From contig NZ_JAIEZN010000001.1 in assembly GCF_020169335.1 (NCBI RefSeq), positions 513,426 to 577,425 of the forward strand: DNA of 64,000 bases, written 5' to 3'. Under the pieces are notes generated by a model, which had not been told where the DNA came from, did no database searches, and saw only the letters and a list, made by a program, of their open reading frames with translations. Origin of the DNA: Devosia aquimaris. GTDB lineage: Bacteria > Pseudomonadota > Alphaproteobacteria > Rhizobiales > Devosiaceae. This document shows, one piece after another, positions 7,301-16,516 of this stretch; within the stretch, counting starts at the first letter, position 1; every line of letters begins with the position of its first letter. A program made the translations under genes and the position numbers.

Positions 7301-9943
7301 TTAGCTTGCCAGCATGCGCGTGAGGATATCCGCGGTGTTGCGGCTGAGGCCGCCTGTGGACTGCAGACCTTCGAGCGCAGCCTTGGCTGCCGCCCGGCGC
7401 TCGGACTCCAGCATAGGCCAGATGCGGAAGCCGGTGAGCACGCGGCTGGCGACCTGCGGATTGACCTTGTCGACCTCCGCCACGAACTCGGCGACGAAGC
7501 GGAAGCCGGCACCATCTGCCCGGGCAAACTGGGTGGGATTGCCCATGGCGAATGTTCCCACCAGCGAGCGCAGCCGATTGGGGTTGGTGCGCGGGAAGTC
7601 AGGGGCAGCCAGCACGGCACGGATGCGCTCGATGACGCCATCGGCCGGCACCGAGGCGGTGACAGCCAGCCACTTGTCCAGCACCAGCGGATTGCCGGCG
7701 GCAAAGCGCGTATGGAAATCGGCCAGCATGGCGGGTGCATCGGCGGTCCAGGCCAGGGCGCTGGCACTGAGGGCCGCCAGCCGATCGGTCATGTTGCGGG
7801 CATCGGCATATTGCTGGGCGGCCAGCGCCGGTGCGCCAGCGGCCTGGCTGGCAACCAGCAGGCCGAGCAGTCGATTGCGCAGGGCGCGGCGGCCATTGCT
7901 GGCGGCGTCGGGCACATAGGGGGCGTCGCTTGTGAGCCTGCGATAGGCCGTCAGCATCTGTAGCGCCAGCGGGGCGAAGACGGCCTGCAGCAGGGCGTCG
8001 CGCACCGCATGGATGCGGCTGGGGTCGACGTCCTTGCCAATGGCGCGGGCGATCTGCCCTTCGGCCGGCAGTGCGAGCGCCAGGGCCTTGAAGGCGTCGT
8101 CGAGCGTGTCGCTCGCCAGCGTCTCGCCAAAGGCGTCGCTGAGCGCCCGCGCTGCCTCGGCACTCCAGGGCTGGCCCTTGATGGCATCGACCGCCAGCGT
8201 CATGCCGACATCCTGCAGCGCCTGCCAGCGGTTGAACGGGTCGCTGTCGTGGCGAGCCAGGAAGAGCTGATCGTCCTGGGTGAGCGTGGTTTCCAGTGTG
8301 ACAGGCGCCGAGAAGCCACGCAGCAGCGAGGGCACCGGGCGGTTCGGCACGCCGGTGAACACCACCTCGGCCTGGCCGTCACGCAGCACGATCATGTCGT
8401 CGCGCACGTCAGCGCCGCTGACGCCGGTCCAACCCATGGGGCTGCCATTGGGGCCAATGAGGCCGAATTTGATGGGCAGCTCCAGAGCCTGCTTGGTTGG
8501 CTGGCCGGGCGTGGGCAGCGTCTCCTGGCTCAGCTTGAGCGTATAGGTCTGGCTGGCAGCATCATAGCTGTCCGTCATGGTGACGCGCGGCGTGCCGGCC
8601 TGCAGATACCAGGTCTTGAACTGCTCGAGGTCCATGTCATTGGCCTCGGCAAACACGGCCAGGAAGGCCTCGATCGTGGTGGCTTCGCCGTCATGACGCT
8701 CGAAATAGAGGTCCATGCCCTTGCGGAAACCGGCTTCGCCCAGAAGCGTGGCCAGCATGCGCACGATCTCGGCGCCTTTCTCGTACACCGTGGCCGTATA
8801 GAAGTTGTTGATCTCGCGATACTGGTCCGGCCGGGCAGGGTGGGCCAGCGGGCCGCCGTCCTCGGGGAATTGCGCACTGCGCAGCGTCACCACATCGGAG
8901 ATGCGCTTGACCGCGCGGCTGCGCTCGTCGCTGGTGAACTCCTGGTCGCGATAGACCGTCAGCCCCTCTTTCAGGCACAGCTGGAACCAGTCCCGGCAGG
9001 TGATGCGGTTGCCGGTCCAGTTGTGGAAATATTCATGCGCGATGACGCGCTCGATGCCTTCGTAGTCGGCATCGGTGGCGCTCTCGGGCTGGGCGAACAC
9101 CAGCTTGTCGTTGAAGATGTTCAGCCCCTTGTTCTCCATGGCGCCGAAGTTGAAATCGCTCACCGCCACGATGTTGAACATGTCCAGATCATATTCGCGG
9201 CCGAAGCGGCGCTCGTCCCAGGCCATGGAGCGCTTGAGGCTGTCCATGGCCCACAGGCACTGGTCTTCCTTGCCATGGGTGCAATAGATCGCCAGGTCCA
9301 CCTTGCGGCCCGAAGCCGTGGTGAAGCTGTCGCTGATATGGCCCAGGTCGCCGGCCACCAAGGCGAAGAGATAAGCCGGCTTGGGGAAGGGGTCTTCCCA
9401 GATGGCGTAGTGGCGGCCATGTCCTGCATCGCCGCTCTCGATCAGATTGCCATTGGCCAGCAGCACCGGCGCCAGATCGAGTGGTGCCGTCATGCGCACC
9501 TTGAACACGGCCAGATTGTCCGGGCGATCGAGATAATAGGTGATGCGGCGGAAGCCTTCCGGCTCGCACTGGGTGCACCAGGTGCCGCCCGAGCGATAGA
9601 GCCCCATCAGCTTGGTGTTGCCCTCAGGCTTGATGGTCACTTCCGTCTCGAGCACGAAGCGACGCAGCGGCGGCTCGATGATGGTCAGGCTGTTGGCGTC
9701 GCTGGCATAGGCCGACAGCACCAGCGGCGCGCCGTCGATGGCAATCGAATCCAGCGCCAGTTCGTCCCCATCGAGCACCAGCGGGGTGCCCGCCGCGGTG
9801 TCGGCTGCAGGCTCTACCGTCAGCAGCGCGCGCACCCGGGTGTCGGCCGCCTCGATACGGAAATCCAGATCCACCGAGACGATCTTGTACGGGCTTGGCG
9901 TATAGTCCTTGAGATAGATGGTGTGCTCGGTGTCAGTGCGCAT
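7301..9943 (-). CDS. pepN: Aminopeptidase N (M1 family zinc metallopeptidase)
   Basis: An 880-aa cytoplasmic M1 aminopeptidase that removes N-terminal residues from peptides. It carries the substrate-binding G-A-M-E-N motif near residue 267, the zinc site H-E-Y-F-H (His303, Glu304, His307) with the third ligand Glu326 eighteen residues on, and the downstream catalytic region. Length fits bacterial PepN (about 870-890). The open frame extends to 10087, but the added 48 residues do not resemble the family; the ATG at 9943 gives the usual M-R-T-D-x-x-x-T-I-Y-L-K-D-Y-x-P beginning. It is divergent from the ABC exporter across a 324-base gap, and a 180-base gap separates it from the downstream kinase, so it is probably monocistronic. 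Confidence 0.95.
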   Translation of the reverse strand: MRTDTEHTIYLKDYTPSPYKIVSVDLDFRIEAADTRVRALLTVEPAADTAAGTPLVLDGDELALDSIAIDGAPLVLSAYASDANSLTIIEPPLRRFVLETEVTIKPEGNTKLMGLYRSGGTWCTQCEPEGFRRITYYLDRPDNLAVFKVRMTAPLDLAPVLLANGNLIESGDAGHGRHYAIWEDPFPKPAYLFALVAGDLGHISDSFTTASGRKVDLAIYCTHGKEDQCLWAMDSLKRSMAWDERRFGREYDLDMFNIVAVSDFNFGAMENKGLNIFNDKLVFAQPESATDADYEGIERVIAHEYFHNWTGNRITCRDWFQLCLKEGLTVYRDQEFTSDERSRAVKRISDVVTLRSAQFPEDGGPLAHPARPDQYREINNFYTATVYEKGAEIVRMLATLLGEAGFRKGMDLYFERHDGEATTIEAFLAVFAEANDMDLEQFKTWYLQAGTPRVTMTDSYDAASQTYTLKLSQETLPTPGQPTKQALELPIKFGLIGPNGSPMGWTGVSGADVRDDMIVLRDGQAEVVFTGVPNRPVPSLLRGFSAPVTLETTLTQDDQLFLARHDSDPFNRWQALQDVGMTLAVDAIKGQPWSAEAARALSDAFGETLASDTLDDAFKALALALPAEGQIARAIGKDVDPSRIHAVRDALLQAVFAPLALQMLTAYRRLTSDAPYVPDAASNGRRALRNRLLGLLVASQAAGAPALAAQQYADARNMTDRLAALSASALAWTADAPAMLADFHTRFAAGNPLVLDKWLAVTASVPADGVIERIRAVLAAPDFPRTNPNRLRSLVGTFAMGNPTQFARADGAGFRFVAEFVAEVDKVNPQVASRVLTGFRIWPMLESERRAAAKAALEGLQSTGGLSRNTADILTRMLAS

Positions 9944-10267
9944 GAATGGATCCGTTAAAACTGCGGTCTCAAAACAAATGTGGCAACGCCGCAACAGCAG
10001 ACTCGGCGCTTTCGTGTAACCTACGCGGCCAGCGACCGCTTTGCTGCACTCTTCTACGCCAAATGGGACGGCATTGGGGAGAGGCAACCTGCGAGAGCTC
10101 TGCGTGCCTCCTCTGCGTCAATTGCGGGCGTATCGAGGGCGCTTCTGACATTCCCCGACCGGCGCCAATGCCCTCGGCCAATCCATGCCCTGCGCGCGGC
10201 AGACGCCGCGCCTTCGCCTTGATGGCAGGACGTTACGCCCCTCTGGCATAGACAATGGTGATTTGAG
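9944..10267. other. 324-base divergent intergenic region
   Basis: This lies between the divergent starts of pepN and the first ABC exporter, so it should contain both promoters. I see no convincing ORF, RNA gene, strong palindrome or repeat in it. Frames crossing it on either strand are tails of longer shadow frames. Confidence 0.6.
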
Positions 10268-12121
10268 ATGTTGCGTTGGTTTGAGCAGCGGCTGAACCCC
10301 TATCCTCCCGGCGAGCCGGTAGAGCCCCCCAAGGGCCTGCTGCAGTTCTGCCTGCACTATAGCCGCGGCGCCAAGAAGTGGCTGGCGCTGATGGCCTTTG
10401 CGGCTGCGGCGGTGGCCATCGGCGAGATCGTCATTTTCGGCTTCATCGGCGATGTGGTGAACTGGCTGGCCGAGGCTGATCGCGCCACGTTCCTGCAGAC
10501 CGATGGCTGGAAACTGGCGCTGATGGGCGCAACAGTGGTCTTTGTCGTGCCCGCCTTTGCTGCGCTCTCGACCCTGACCATGCACCAGACGCTGCTGGGC
10601 AATTTTCCCCAGCGCATCCGCTGGATGAGCCATCGCTATCTCATCCGCCAGTCCATGAGCTATTTCCAGGACGAGTTCGCCGGCCGTATCGGCGCCAAGC
10701 TGATGCAGACCTCGCTCGCCGTGCGCGAAGTGGTCATGAAGTTGCTCGACATGCTGGTCTATGTGGTCGTCTATTTTACCGGTGCGCTGGTATTGGCGGC
10801 CTCGGCAGACTGGCGCCTGGCCGTGCCGTTCCTCGTGTGGCTGGTGGCCTATGTGTGGATGATGACATATTTCATCCCGCGCATGGGCAAAATCTCGGCC
10901 GAGCAGGCGGACGCCCGCTCGCTGATGACCGGCCGGATCGTGGACAGTTATACCAATATCGCCACCGTCAAGCTCTTCAGCCATTCCAACCGGGAAGAGA
11001 CCTATGCCAAGGAGGCCATGGACGAGTTCCTCGACACGGCCTACCGGCAGATGCGCCTGTTCACCGTGCTCAATATCTCGGTGCTGTGGTCCAACGCGCT
11101 GCTGCTGTTTGCGGTGGCCTCGACCGGCCTCTGGCTCTGGTTCAACGGGCTGATGAGCCCGGGCGCACTGGCAGTCTCGCTCGGCCTTGTCATGCGCTTC
11201 CAGGGCATGAGCCAGTGGGTCATGTGGGAAATGTCCTCGCTGTTCGAGAACATCGGCACCGTGCGCGACGGCATCTCCTCGCTCTCGGTCTCCCGCGTTG
11301 TTTCGGACCTGCCCGATGCCAAGGCGCTGCCCGAGGTCAAGGGCGACATCAAGTTCGAGCATGTCTCGTTCCACTACGGCAAGACCGGCGGCGTCATCGA
11401 GGACCTCAACCTGCATATCCGTCCGGGCGAAAAGATCGGCCTGGTCGGGCGCTCGGGTGCGGGCAAGTCGACACTCGTGAACCTGCTGCTGCGCTTTTAT
11501 GACCGCGCTGATGGCCATGTGCTGATCGACGGCCACGACATCGCCCATGTCACGCAGGACAGCCTGCGCGCCAATATCGGCGTGGTCACGCAGGACACCT
11601 CGCTGCTGCACCGTTCGGTGCGCGACAACATCCTGTACGGTCGCCCCGACGCGACCGAGGCAATGATGCGCGAGGCGGCCGATCTGGCCGAGGCGACCAG
11701 CTTCATCGAGGGGCTCAGCGATCCCAAGGGCCGCAAGGGCTTTGATGCCCATGTGGGTGAGCGCGGCGTCAAGCTTTCTGGCGGACAGCGTCAGCGTATC
11801 GCCATTGCCCGGGTGCTGCTCAAGAATGCGCCGATCCTGGTGCTGGATGAGGCGACCTCGGCGCTCGATTCCGAAGTTGAGGCGGCCATCCAGGGCCAGC
11901 TGCAGCTGCTGATGAAGGGCAAGACCGTGATCGCCATCGCCCATCGCCTGTCGACTATCGCCATGATGGATCGGCTGGTGGTGCTCGACAAGGGCCGCAT
12001 CGTCGAGACGGGTACCCATGCCGAGCTGCTGCAGACCGGCGGCATCTATGCCAGCCTGTGGAACCGCCAGTCGGGTGGATTCATCGACGCGGACAGCGAA
12101 GCCACCGAGGCGGCACAGTAG
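10268..12121 (+). CDS. ABC exporter half-transporter (TMD-NBD), first of a tandem pair
   Basis: A 617-aa type IV (MsbA-like) half-exporter: about six membrane helices in residues 1-320, then an ATPase domain with Walker A G-R-S-G-A-G-K-S-T, signature L-S-G-G-Q-R-Q-R, Walker B I-L-V-L-D-E-A-T-S-A-L-D and H-loop A-H-R-L-S-T. All catalytic residues are present, including the Walker B glutamate. The second half-transporter, very similar in its ATPase domain, follows 220 bases later on the same strand, so a heterodimer is likely. The substrate cannot be read from sequence; lipids, peptides or drugs are usual for the family. A strong hairpin sits 7 bases after the stop, which may set unequal expression of the two halves. 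Confidence 0.92.
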   Translation: MLRWFEQRLNPYPPGEPVEPPKGLLQFCLHYSRGAKKWLALMAFAAAAVAIGEIVIFGFIGDVVNWLAEADRATFLQTDGWKLALMGATVVFVVPAFAALSTLTMHQTLLGNFPQRIRWMSHRYLIRQSMSYFQDEFAGRIGAKLMQTSLAVREVVMKLLDMLVYVVVYFTGALVLAASADWRLAVPFLVWLVAYVWMMTYFIPRMGKISAEQADARSLMTGRIVDSYTNIATVKLFSHSNREETYAKEAMDEFLDTAYRQMRLFTVLNISVLWSNALLLFAVASTGLWLWFNGLMSPGALAVSLGLVMRFQGMSQWVMWEMSSLFENIGTVRDGISSLSVSRVVSDLPDAKALPEVKGDIKFEHVSFHYGKTGGVIEDLNLHIRPGEKIGLVGRSGAGKSTLVNLLLRFYDRADGHVLIDGHDIAHVTQDSLRANIGVVTQDTSLLHRSVRDNILYGRPDATEAMMREAADLAEATSFIEGLSDPKGRKGFDAHVGERGVKLSGGQRQRIAIARVLLKNAPILVLDEATSALDSEVEAAIQGQLQLLMKGKTVIAIAHRLSTIAMMDRLVVLDKGRIVETGTHAELLQTGGIYASLWNRQSGGFIDADSEATEAAQ

Positions 12122-12128
12122 CAATAGT

Positions 12129-12160
12129 TGCCCACCCTCCCTTCAAGGGGAGGGTGGGCA
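12129..12160 (+). terminator. Perfect 13-bp hairpin after the first ABC half-transporter
   Basis: Arms 12129-12141 and 12148-12160 match perfectly around a 6-base loop. There is no following T-tract, so it may act as a partial terminator, an mRNA 3' protector or a dispersed palindromic repeat. Its form resembles the hairpin after the beta-mannosidase gene (19052-19086). Confidence 0.5.
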
Positions 12161-12201
12161 CCAAGAACTCCAGCGACCAACCCAACCAGAGGAGATCCCA
12201 A

Positions 12202-12291
12202 ATGGGTGACATCATCGAAACGGCCATAACCGCACGCCGAAACCCCGCCGTCGGCACCAAACGCAGACCCATGGACCGTCACCGAACCTGA
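12202..12291 (+). CDS. Possible 29-aa small ORF between the two ABC genes
   Basis: The ATG at 12202 is preceded by AGAGGAG about seven bases upstream, one of the best ribosome-binding sites in this part of the window. The frame ends at TGA 12289-12291, 50 bases before the second ABC gene. The product M-G-D-I-I-E-T-A-I-T-A-R-R-N-P... is basic, with no recognisable domain and no membrane helix. It might be a leader peptide coupled to the next gene, which itself has only a weak ribosome-binding site, or simply the remains of a leader. I do not recognise it. Confidence 0.25.
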   Translation: MGDIIETAITARRNPAVGTKRRPMDRHRT

Positions 12292-12341
12292 CCTGAGCCA
12301 GAAAAACTCCGTCAGGCGCGGCTCAAGATAATGAGCTCAAA

Positions 12342-14198
12342 ATGTTCAACCGCGTCATCGACTATTTCGACCATCTCTATTCGCCCACCGCGCTGGCCAA
12401 AGATCGTCAGCCCCCCATGGGCCTTCGTCCCTTCGTTTCCTATTTTGTCGGCCAGTTCCGCCTCGCCTTCGTCATCCGCATCGCGCTGGTGGCCATCGGT
12501 TCGGTGGCTGATGCGCTGATGCCCGTATTTGTCGGCCTGGTCGTCGGCATGTTGGCCACGACCCCGCCCGGCGAGATGTTCACCGTCAACGGCCATACCT
12601 TCCTCTGGATGGTGCTGGTCGTCGTCGTCATCCGTCCGCTGACTTTTCTGTGCGACACGCTGATCCGCAACCACGGCATCGTGCCCAATCTGGTCGATCT
12701 GGTGCGCTGGCAGAGCCACTGGCACGTGATCCGCCAGAGCTGGACCTTCTTCCAGAACGATTTTGCCGGCCGCATCGCCAACAAGATCATCCAGGCCGGT
12801 GAAGCCATCGAGATCGGGGTGAACCTGACCATCGATGCCGCCTGGTATGCGCTGGTGTTCGTCGTGGTGGCCATTGTCGTGCTGGCCCGGCTCGACCTGG
12901 TGTTGCTGGTGCCCATCGCTGCCTGGCTGCTGCTCTATGCGATCCTGTTCACCATCACCATGCCGTTGATTGCCCGCTATTCCGAGGAACTCTCGGAATC
13001 CAAATCGGTCATGACCGGCCGCATCGTGGACAGCTACACCAATATCCAGACGCTCAAGACCTTCTCGACCGGCGAGCACGAAGACCTCTATGTCGCTGAT
13101 TCCATTGAGGATCACGCCGTTAGCTTCCGCAAGCTGATGCGGGTGTTCACCTATATGTGGTCCATCCTGTTCCTGCTCAACGCCGGGCTGGTGGTGTCGG
13201 TGACCTGGCTGGCGCTCAAGGGCTGGAACGACGGCATATTGGCGGCTGGCGCCGTGGCCACCGCCATCCCCTTTGCCCTCCAGATCATGAACATGAGCGG
13301 CTGGATCCTTGAAATCGGCTCCAACATCTTCCGCCAGGTGGGCACGGTCCGCGATTCCATGGACACCATCGCCCAGCCCCTGACCATGCTCGATGCGCCC
13401 GGAGCCAAGCCCCTGCATGTCAGCAAGGGCGAGCTGACCTATGACAATGTCAGCTTCAACTATTGGCGGGGCAAGGCCGGCAGCGTCATCGAGGACTTCC
13501 ACCTCACGGTGGCGCCAGGCGAAAAGATCGGCCTGGTGGGGCGCTCGGGCTCTGGCAAGTCAACGCTGGTGAACCTGGCCCTGCGCATGTTCGACGTGCA
13601 GGGTGGCTCCATCCGCATCGACGGGCAGGATGTCCGCGACGTCACCCAGGAGAGTGTGCGGGCGGCCATCGGCCTGGTCAGCCAGGACACGTCGCTGCTG
13701 CATCGCTCCATCCGCGAGAACCTCAAATACGGTCGCCAGACTGCGACCGATGAGGAGATGATCCAGGCTGCCGAGCAGGCCAAGGTGCATGACGTTGTCA
13801 TGGGCCTGGTCGATCCCAAGGGCTTCACCGGCTACGACGCCCATGTGGGCGAGCGGGGCGTCAAGCTCTCGGGAGGTCAACGCCAGCGCATCGCCATCGC
13901 CCGGGTGCTGCTCAAGAACGCGCCGATCCTGGTGCTCGATGAAGCGACCTCCGCCCTCGATTCCGAGGTCGAGGCGGCCATACAGGAGCAGTTGACCACG
14001 CTCATGCAGGGCAAGACGGTGATCGCCATTGCCCACCGTCTCTCCACCATCGCCGCAATGGATCGCCTGGTGGTGCTGGAAAAGGGGCAAATCGTCGAGC
14101 AGGGCACCCATGCCCAACTTCTGGCCACCGGCGGACACTATGCCCAGCTGTGGGAACGCCAGTCTGGCGGTTTCCTCGATCTGGACGCCACGGTCTGA
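12342..14198 (+). CDS. ABC exporter half-transporter (TMD-NBD), second of the tandem pair
   Basis: A 618-aa half-exporter with the same plan as the upstream gene: around six membrane helices, then Walker A G-R-S-G-S-G-K-S-T, signature L-S-G-G-Q-R-Q-R, Walker B I-L-V-L-D-E-A-T-S-A-L-D and H-loop A-H-R-L-S-T. Both nucleotide sites of a putative heterodimer would be canonical, unlike many bacterial heterodimeric exporters with one degenerate site. The membrane halves have diverged while the region from Q-loop to H-loop is nearly identical, even at DNA level, suggesting tandem duplication or gene conversion. ATG 12342 gives the M-F-N-R-V-I-D-Y-F-D beginning; an out-of-frame ATG lies at 12331. Substrate unknown. 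Confidence 0.91.
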   Translation: MFNRVIDYFDHLYSPTALAKDRQPPMGLRPFVSYFVGQFRLAFVIRIALVAIGSVADALMPVFVGLVVGMLATTPPGEMFTVNGHTFLWMVLVVVVIRPLTFLCDTLIRNHGIVPNLVDLVRWQSHWHVIRQSWTFFQNDFAGRIANKIIQAGEAIEIGVNLTIDAAWYALVFVVVAIVVLARLDLVLLVPIAAWLLLYAILFTITMPLIARYSEELSESKSVMTGRIVDSYTNIQTLKTFSTGEHEDLYVADSIEDHAVSFRKLMRVFTYMWSILFLLNAGLVVSVTWLALKGWNDGILAAGAVATAIPFALQIMNMSGWILEIGSNIFRQVGTVRDSMDTIAQPLTMLDAPGAKPLHVSKGELTYDNVSFNYWRGKAGSVIEDFHLTVAPGEKIGLVGRSGSGKSTLVNLALRMFDVQGGSIRIDGQDVRDVTQESVRAAIGLVSQDTSLLHRSIRENLKYGRQTATDEEMIQAAEQAKVHDVVMGLVDPKGFTGYDAHVGERGVKLSGGQRQRIAIARVLLKNAPILVLDEATSALDSEVEAAIQEQLTTLMQGKTVIAIAHRLSTIAAMDRLVVLEKGQIVEQGTHAQLLATGGHYAQLWERQSGGFLDLDATV

Positions 14199-14248
14199 TC
14201 AACCGGCGTCGCGCGCGTCAGCGTGCGGCGCCAGCCTCTCGGCTGATG

Positions 14249-16261
14249 TCAGCCGGTATTGCCGAAATATTGTGCGGGCTCGGCACCCCATTCGCGCCGC
14301 TCGGTCAGGATGTGGTTGTGCACCATTTCCTCGCGCATCGGCCGGCCGAACAGATAGCCCTGCATCACCGATCCGCCCAGGCCCGTCAGCACGTGCAGCT
14401 GGTCTTCGGTTTCGATGCCCTCGAACACACACGAAATGCCCAGGTTCCGGCACAAGTCGATCGTTGTCTTGACGATTGCGCGGCTGGTGGGATCGTGCGT
14501 GACGTCAGCCACAAAGCTGCGGTCCACCTTGATGCGGTCGAGGGGCAGCCGCTGCACATGGGTCAGGCTGGAATGGCCGGTGCCGAAGTCGTCCAGGGCA
14601 ATGCGGGCGCCCAGCGCCAGTAGCGACAGCAGGGCGTCATTGGCTTGCACCAAGTCGCGCATGACGGCGGTCTCTGTAATCTCGAAGTCGATGCGGCAGG
14701 GGCGCCCCACCGATTCCACCAGCGCCACGATGCTCTCGATCGCCGTCGCCGAGCCAATGTCATGAGCCGACAGGTTCACTGACAGGCGCATCGACCGCGG
14801 CAGCGTCTTTGACACCAGAAGCGCCTTGCGCAGCACCGTCTGGGTGATCTTGCAGATCATGCCGGTGCGTTCGGCCAATGGAATGAACTCCATGGGCGAG
14901 ACTTCGCCCAGGATCGGGCTCTTCCAGCGCGCCAGCACCTCAAAGCCGGTGGTACGCTTGAGCAGCATGTCGAACTGCGGCTGGAACAGGATGTACATTT
15001 CCTTGTCGAGATCGGCCGTGTGCAAGGCGTGCTCGAGCATGCGGACCTTGCTGATCTCCTGCGCATGGGTGTCGTTGAACACCACGGACTTGCCGCGCTG
15101 GTCGCGTTTGGCCACCGAGGTGGCGTAGTCCGCGCGGTCAAACAGGGTCTCGGCGGTGTCATCGACATGGGAGGCGGCAAAGCCCACCGAGGAGGTGAGG
15201 TGAATGGTGGCTCCGGGCAGCTCGAACGAGGAGCGCAGGGCGTGGCAGATCAGGTCGCCCGTCACCTGCAACAGCGTTTCGCTGGTGGGCCCATCCATGA
15301 TCAGCGCAAAATTGTCCCCGCCCAGCCTCGCGAGGAACGAGCCGGGCCGACGGAGCGTATCGATGCGGTGGGCCACCTCGACCAGCACGCGGTCGCCGGT
15401 GATCTGGCCGAAGATGTCGTTGACCGATTTGAAGCTGTCCAGATCGATCAGCGCCACGGCGATGCCGCCCGGCGGTGCATCGGCCAGACGCGCAGCCAGA
15501 TGACGGTCAAAAGAGCGGCGGTTGGGGAGACCGGTCAGCGTATCGACGTTGGCCAGCCGGTCGTTTTCATCGGAGAGGCGCTGGGTCTCCTGCTGGCGCT
15601 GCACAATGGCCGAGCGCGACGCCACCAGCGCATTGAAGTCGCGGTAGTTGCCCAGCAGGATCACCAGGAGCGCGACGACGACCACCACCATGTTCACGGC
15701 CAACGCGGTGAAGATCGGATGTCCGGTAAACGAGAAGAACACCGTGAAGGGCACCAGCACGCAGGTGGCCACGATCAGGGACGCTGCGCGCACATGCATC
15801 AGGCAGAACATGCAGCCGATGGTGGTAATGCCCATGTAGAAGGCGATGTGGGACTGCTGATAGGCGTTGCCATAGGGGTAGAGCGAAATCGCCCAGCCGG
15901 TGAACCCCAGCGCCAGTGGGCCGGTGATCCACAACATGGAATTGAGTGTGCGGCGGGCGCGGTCAACGCTGATGACGCGATTGCGCCGGCGCCACCAGAA
16001 GATCAGCCGTCCAACGCATATGGCCGTCAGGGCGCCGGGAACATAGACTGTCATGGCGACCGGAGCGCTGCCGACATAGGACCCTGCCAGGATCAGCGAA
16101 TTGATCACCAGCATGATGTACATCAGCGGAATTTGACGCGAGAGGGCTCTCGCCTGGGCCATTACCAGGTCTGGCTCGTAGGGCGCCGAAATGGCCCGCA
16201 GCGCTGATTTCAGTCCAGACACCAGTGCGAAGTCCTCAATCACTTCCAAAATAGCGCCCAA
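14249..16261 (-). CDS. Membrane GGDEF/EAL protein, probable c-di-GMP phosphodiesterase
   Basis: A 670-aa protein with about five to six hydrophobic segments (residues 45-215), a short coiled linker, a GGDEF domain and an EAL domain. The GGDEF signature reads L-G-G-D-N-F near residue 314: the catalytic glutamate is Asn, so cyclase activity is not expected. The EAL domain looks intact: E-V-L-A-R near residue 440, N-L-S, E-I-T-E, D-D-F-G-T-G-H-S-S, K-V-D, E-G-I-E and Q-G-Y-L-F. The likely role is c-di-GMP hydrolysis, with the GGDNF domain perhaps sensing GTP. The start is uncertain: TTG at 16261, or GTG at 16243. It is divergent from the beta-mannosidase gene. Confidence 0.9.
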   Translation of the reverse strand: MGAILEVIEDFALVSGLKSALRAISAPYEPDLVMAQARALSRQIPLMYIMLVINSLILAGSYVGSAPVAMTVYVPGALTAICVGRLIFWWRRRNRVISVDRARRTLNSMLWITGPLALGFTGWAISLYPYGNAYQQSHIAFYMGITTIGCMFCLMHVRAASLIVATCVLVPFTVFFSFTGHPIFTALAVNMVVVVVALLVILLGNYRDFNALVASRSAIVQRQQETQRLSDENDRLANVDTLTGLPNRRSFDRHLAARLADAPPGGIAVALIDLDSFKSVNDIFGQITGDRVLVEVAHRIDTLRRPGSFLARLGGDNFALIMDGPTSETLLQVTGDLICHALRSSFELPGATIHLTSSVGFAASHVDDTAETLFDRADYATSVAKRDQRGKSVVFNDTHAQEISKVRMLEHALHTADLDKEMYILFQPQFDMLLKRTTGFEVLARWKSPILGEVSPMEFIPLAERTGMICKITQTVLRKALLVSKTLPRSMRLSVNLSAHDIGSATAIESIVALVESVGRPCRIDFEITETAVMRDLVQANDALLSLLALGARIALDDFGTGHSSLTHVQRLPLDRIKVDRSFVADVTHDPTSRAIVKTTIDLCRNLGISCVFEGIETEDQLHVLTGLGGSVMQGYLFGRPMREEMVHNHILTERREWGAEPAQYFGNTG

Positions 16262-16427
16262 AACCCTAACACAACAGTAAACGTGGGCTGCGGGATTGAC
16301 TCGGACTGGGCGTCATCCTGGCAGCGTCAAACGATTTTCTGCATGCCCACAAGCTGCCTGCGTTCAGACGCAATCAATTCCCCGTCGCACCCCCATTGGA
16401 AGCGCTGGCGAGTCCGGCTAGAACGTT

Positions 16428-16439
16428 GCAATCGATTGC
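16428..16439. promoter_or_regulatory. Candidate LacI-family operator upstream of beta-mannosidase
   Basis: Perfect 12-bp palindrome GCAATCGATTGC centred on CG, 77 bases before the beta-mannosidase ATG. The pattern (G-C-A-A-x-C-G-x-T-T-G-C) matches the usual centre of LacI-family operators for sugar genes. No LacI gene lies in the window. The rest of the 255-base gap (16262-16516) shows no gene. Confidence 0.5.
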
Positions 16440-16516
16440 GGTGCGCGCTGGCATCGTTATTCGCACCCATGACACGCAGGCCCGGCCACGCCGCCGGGCA
16501 CCTGGAGACCCCGCCC

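Noticed and set aside
9944-10267. Small ORFs in the divergent gap before the first ABC exporter
   Set aside because: None has a good ribosome-binding site and sensible composition; all are tails of shadow frames.
16283-16516. 78-residue N-terminal extension of beta-mannosidase
   Set aside because: It includes the LacI-type palindrome and has no protein-like character; the start at 16517 has its own ribosome-binding site.
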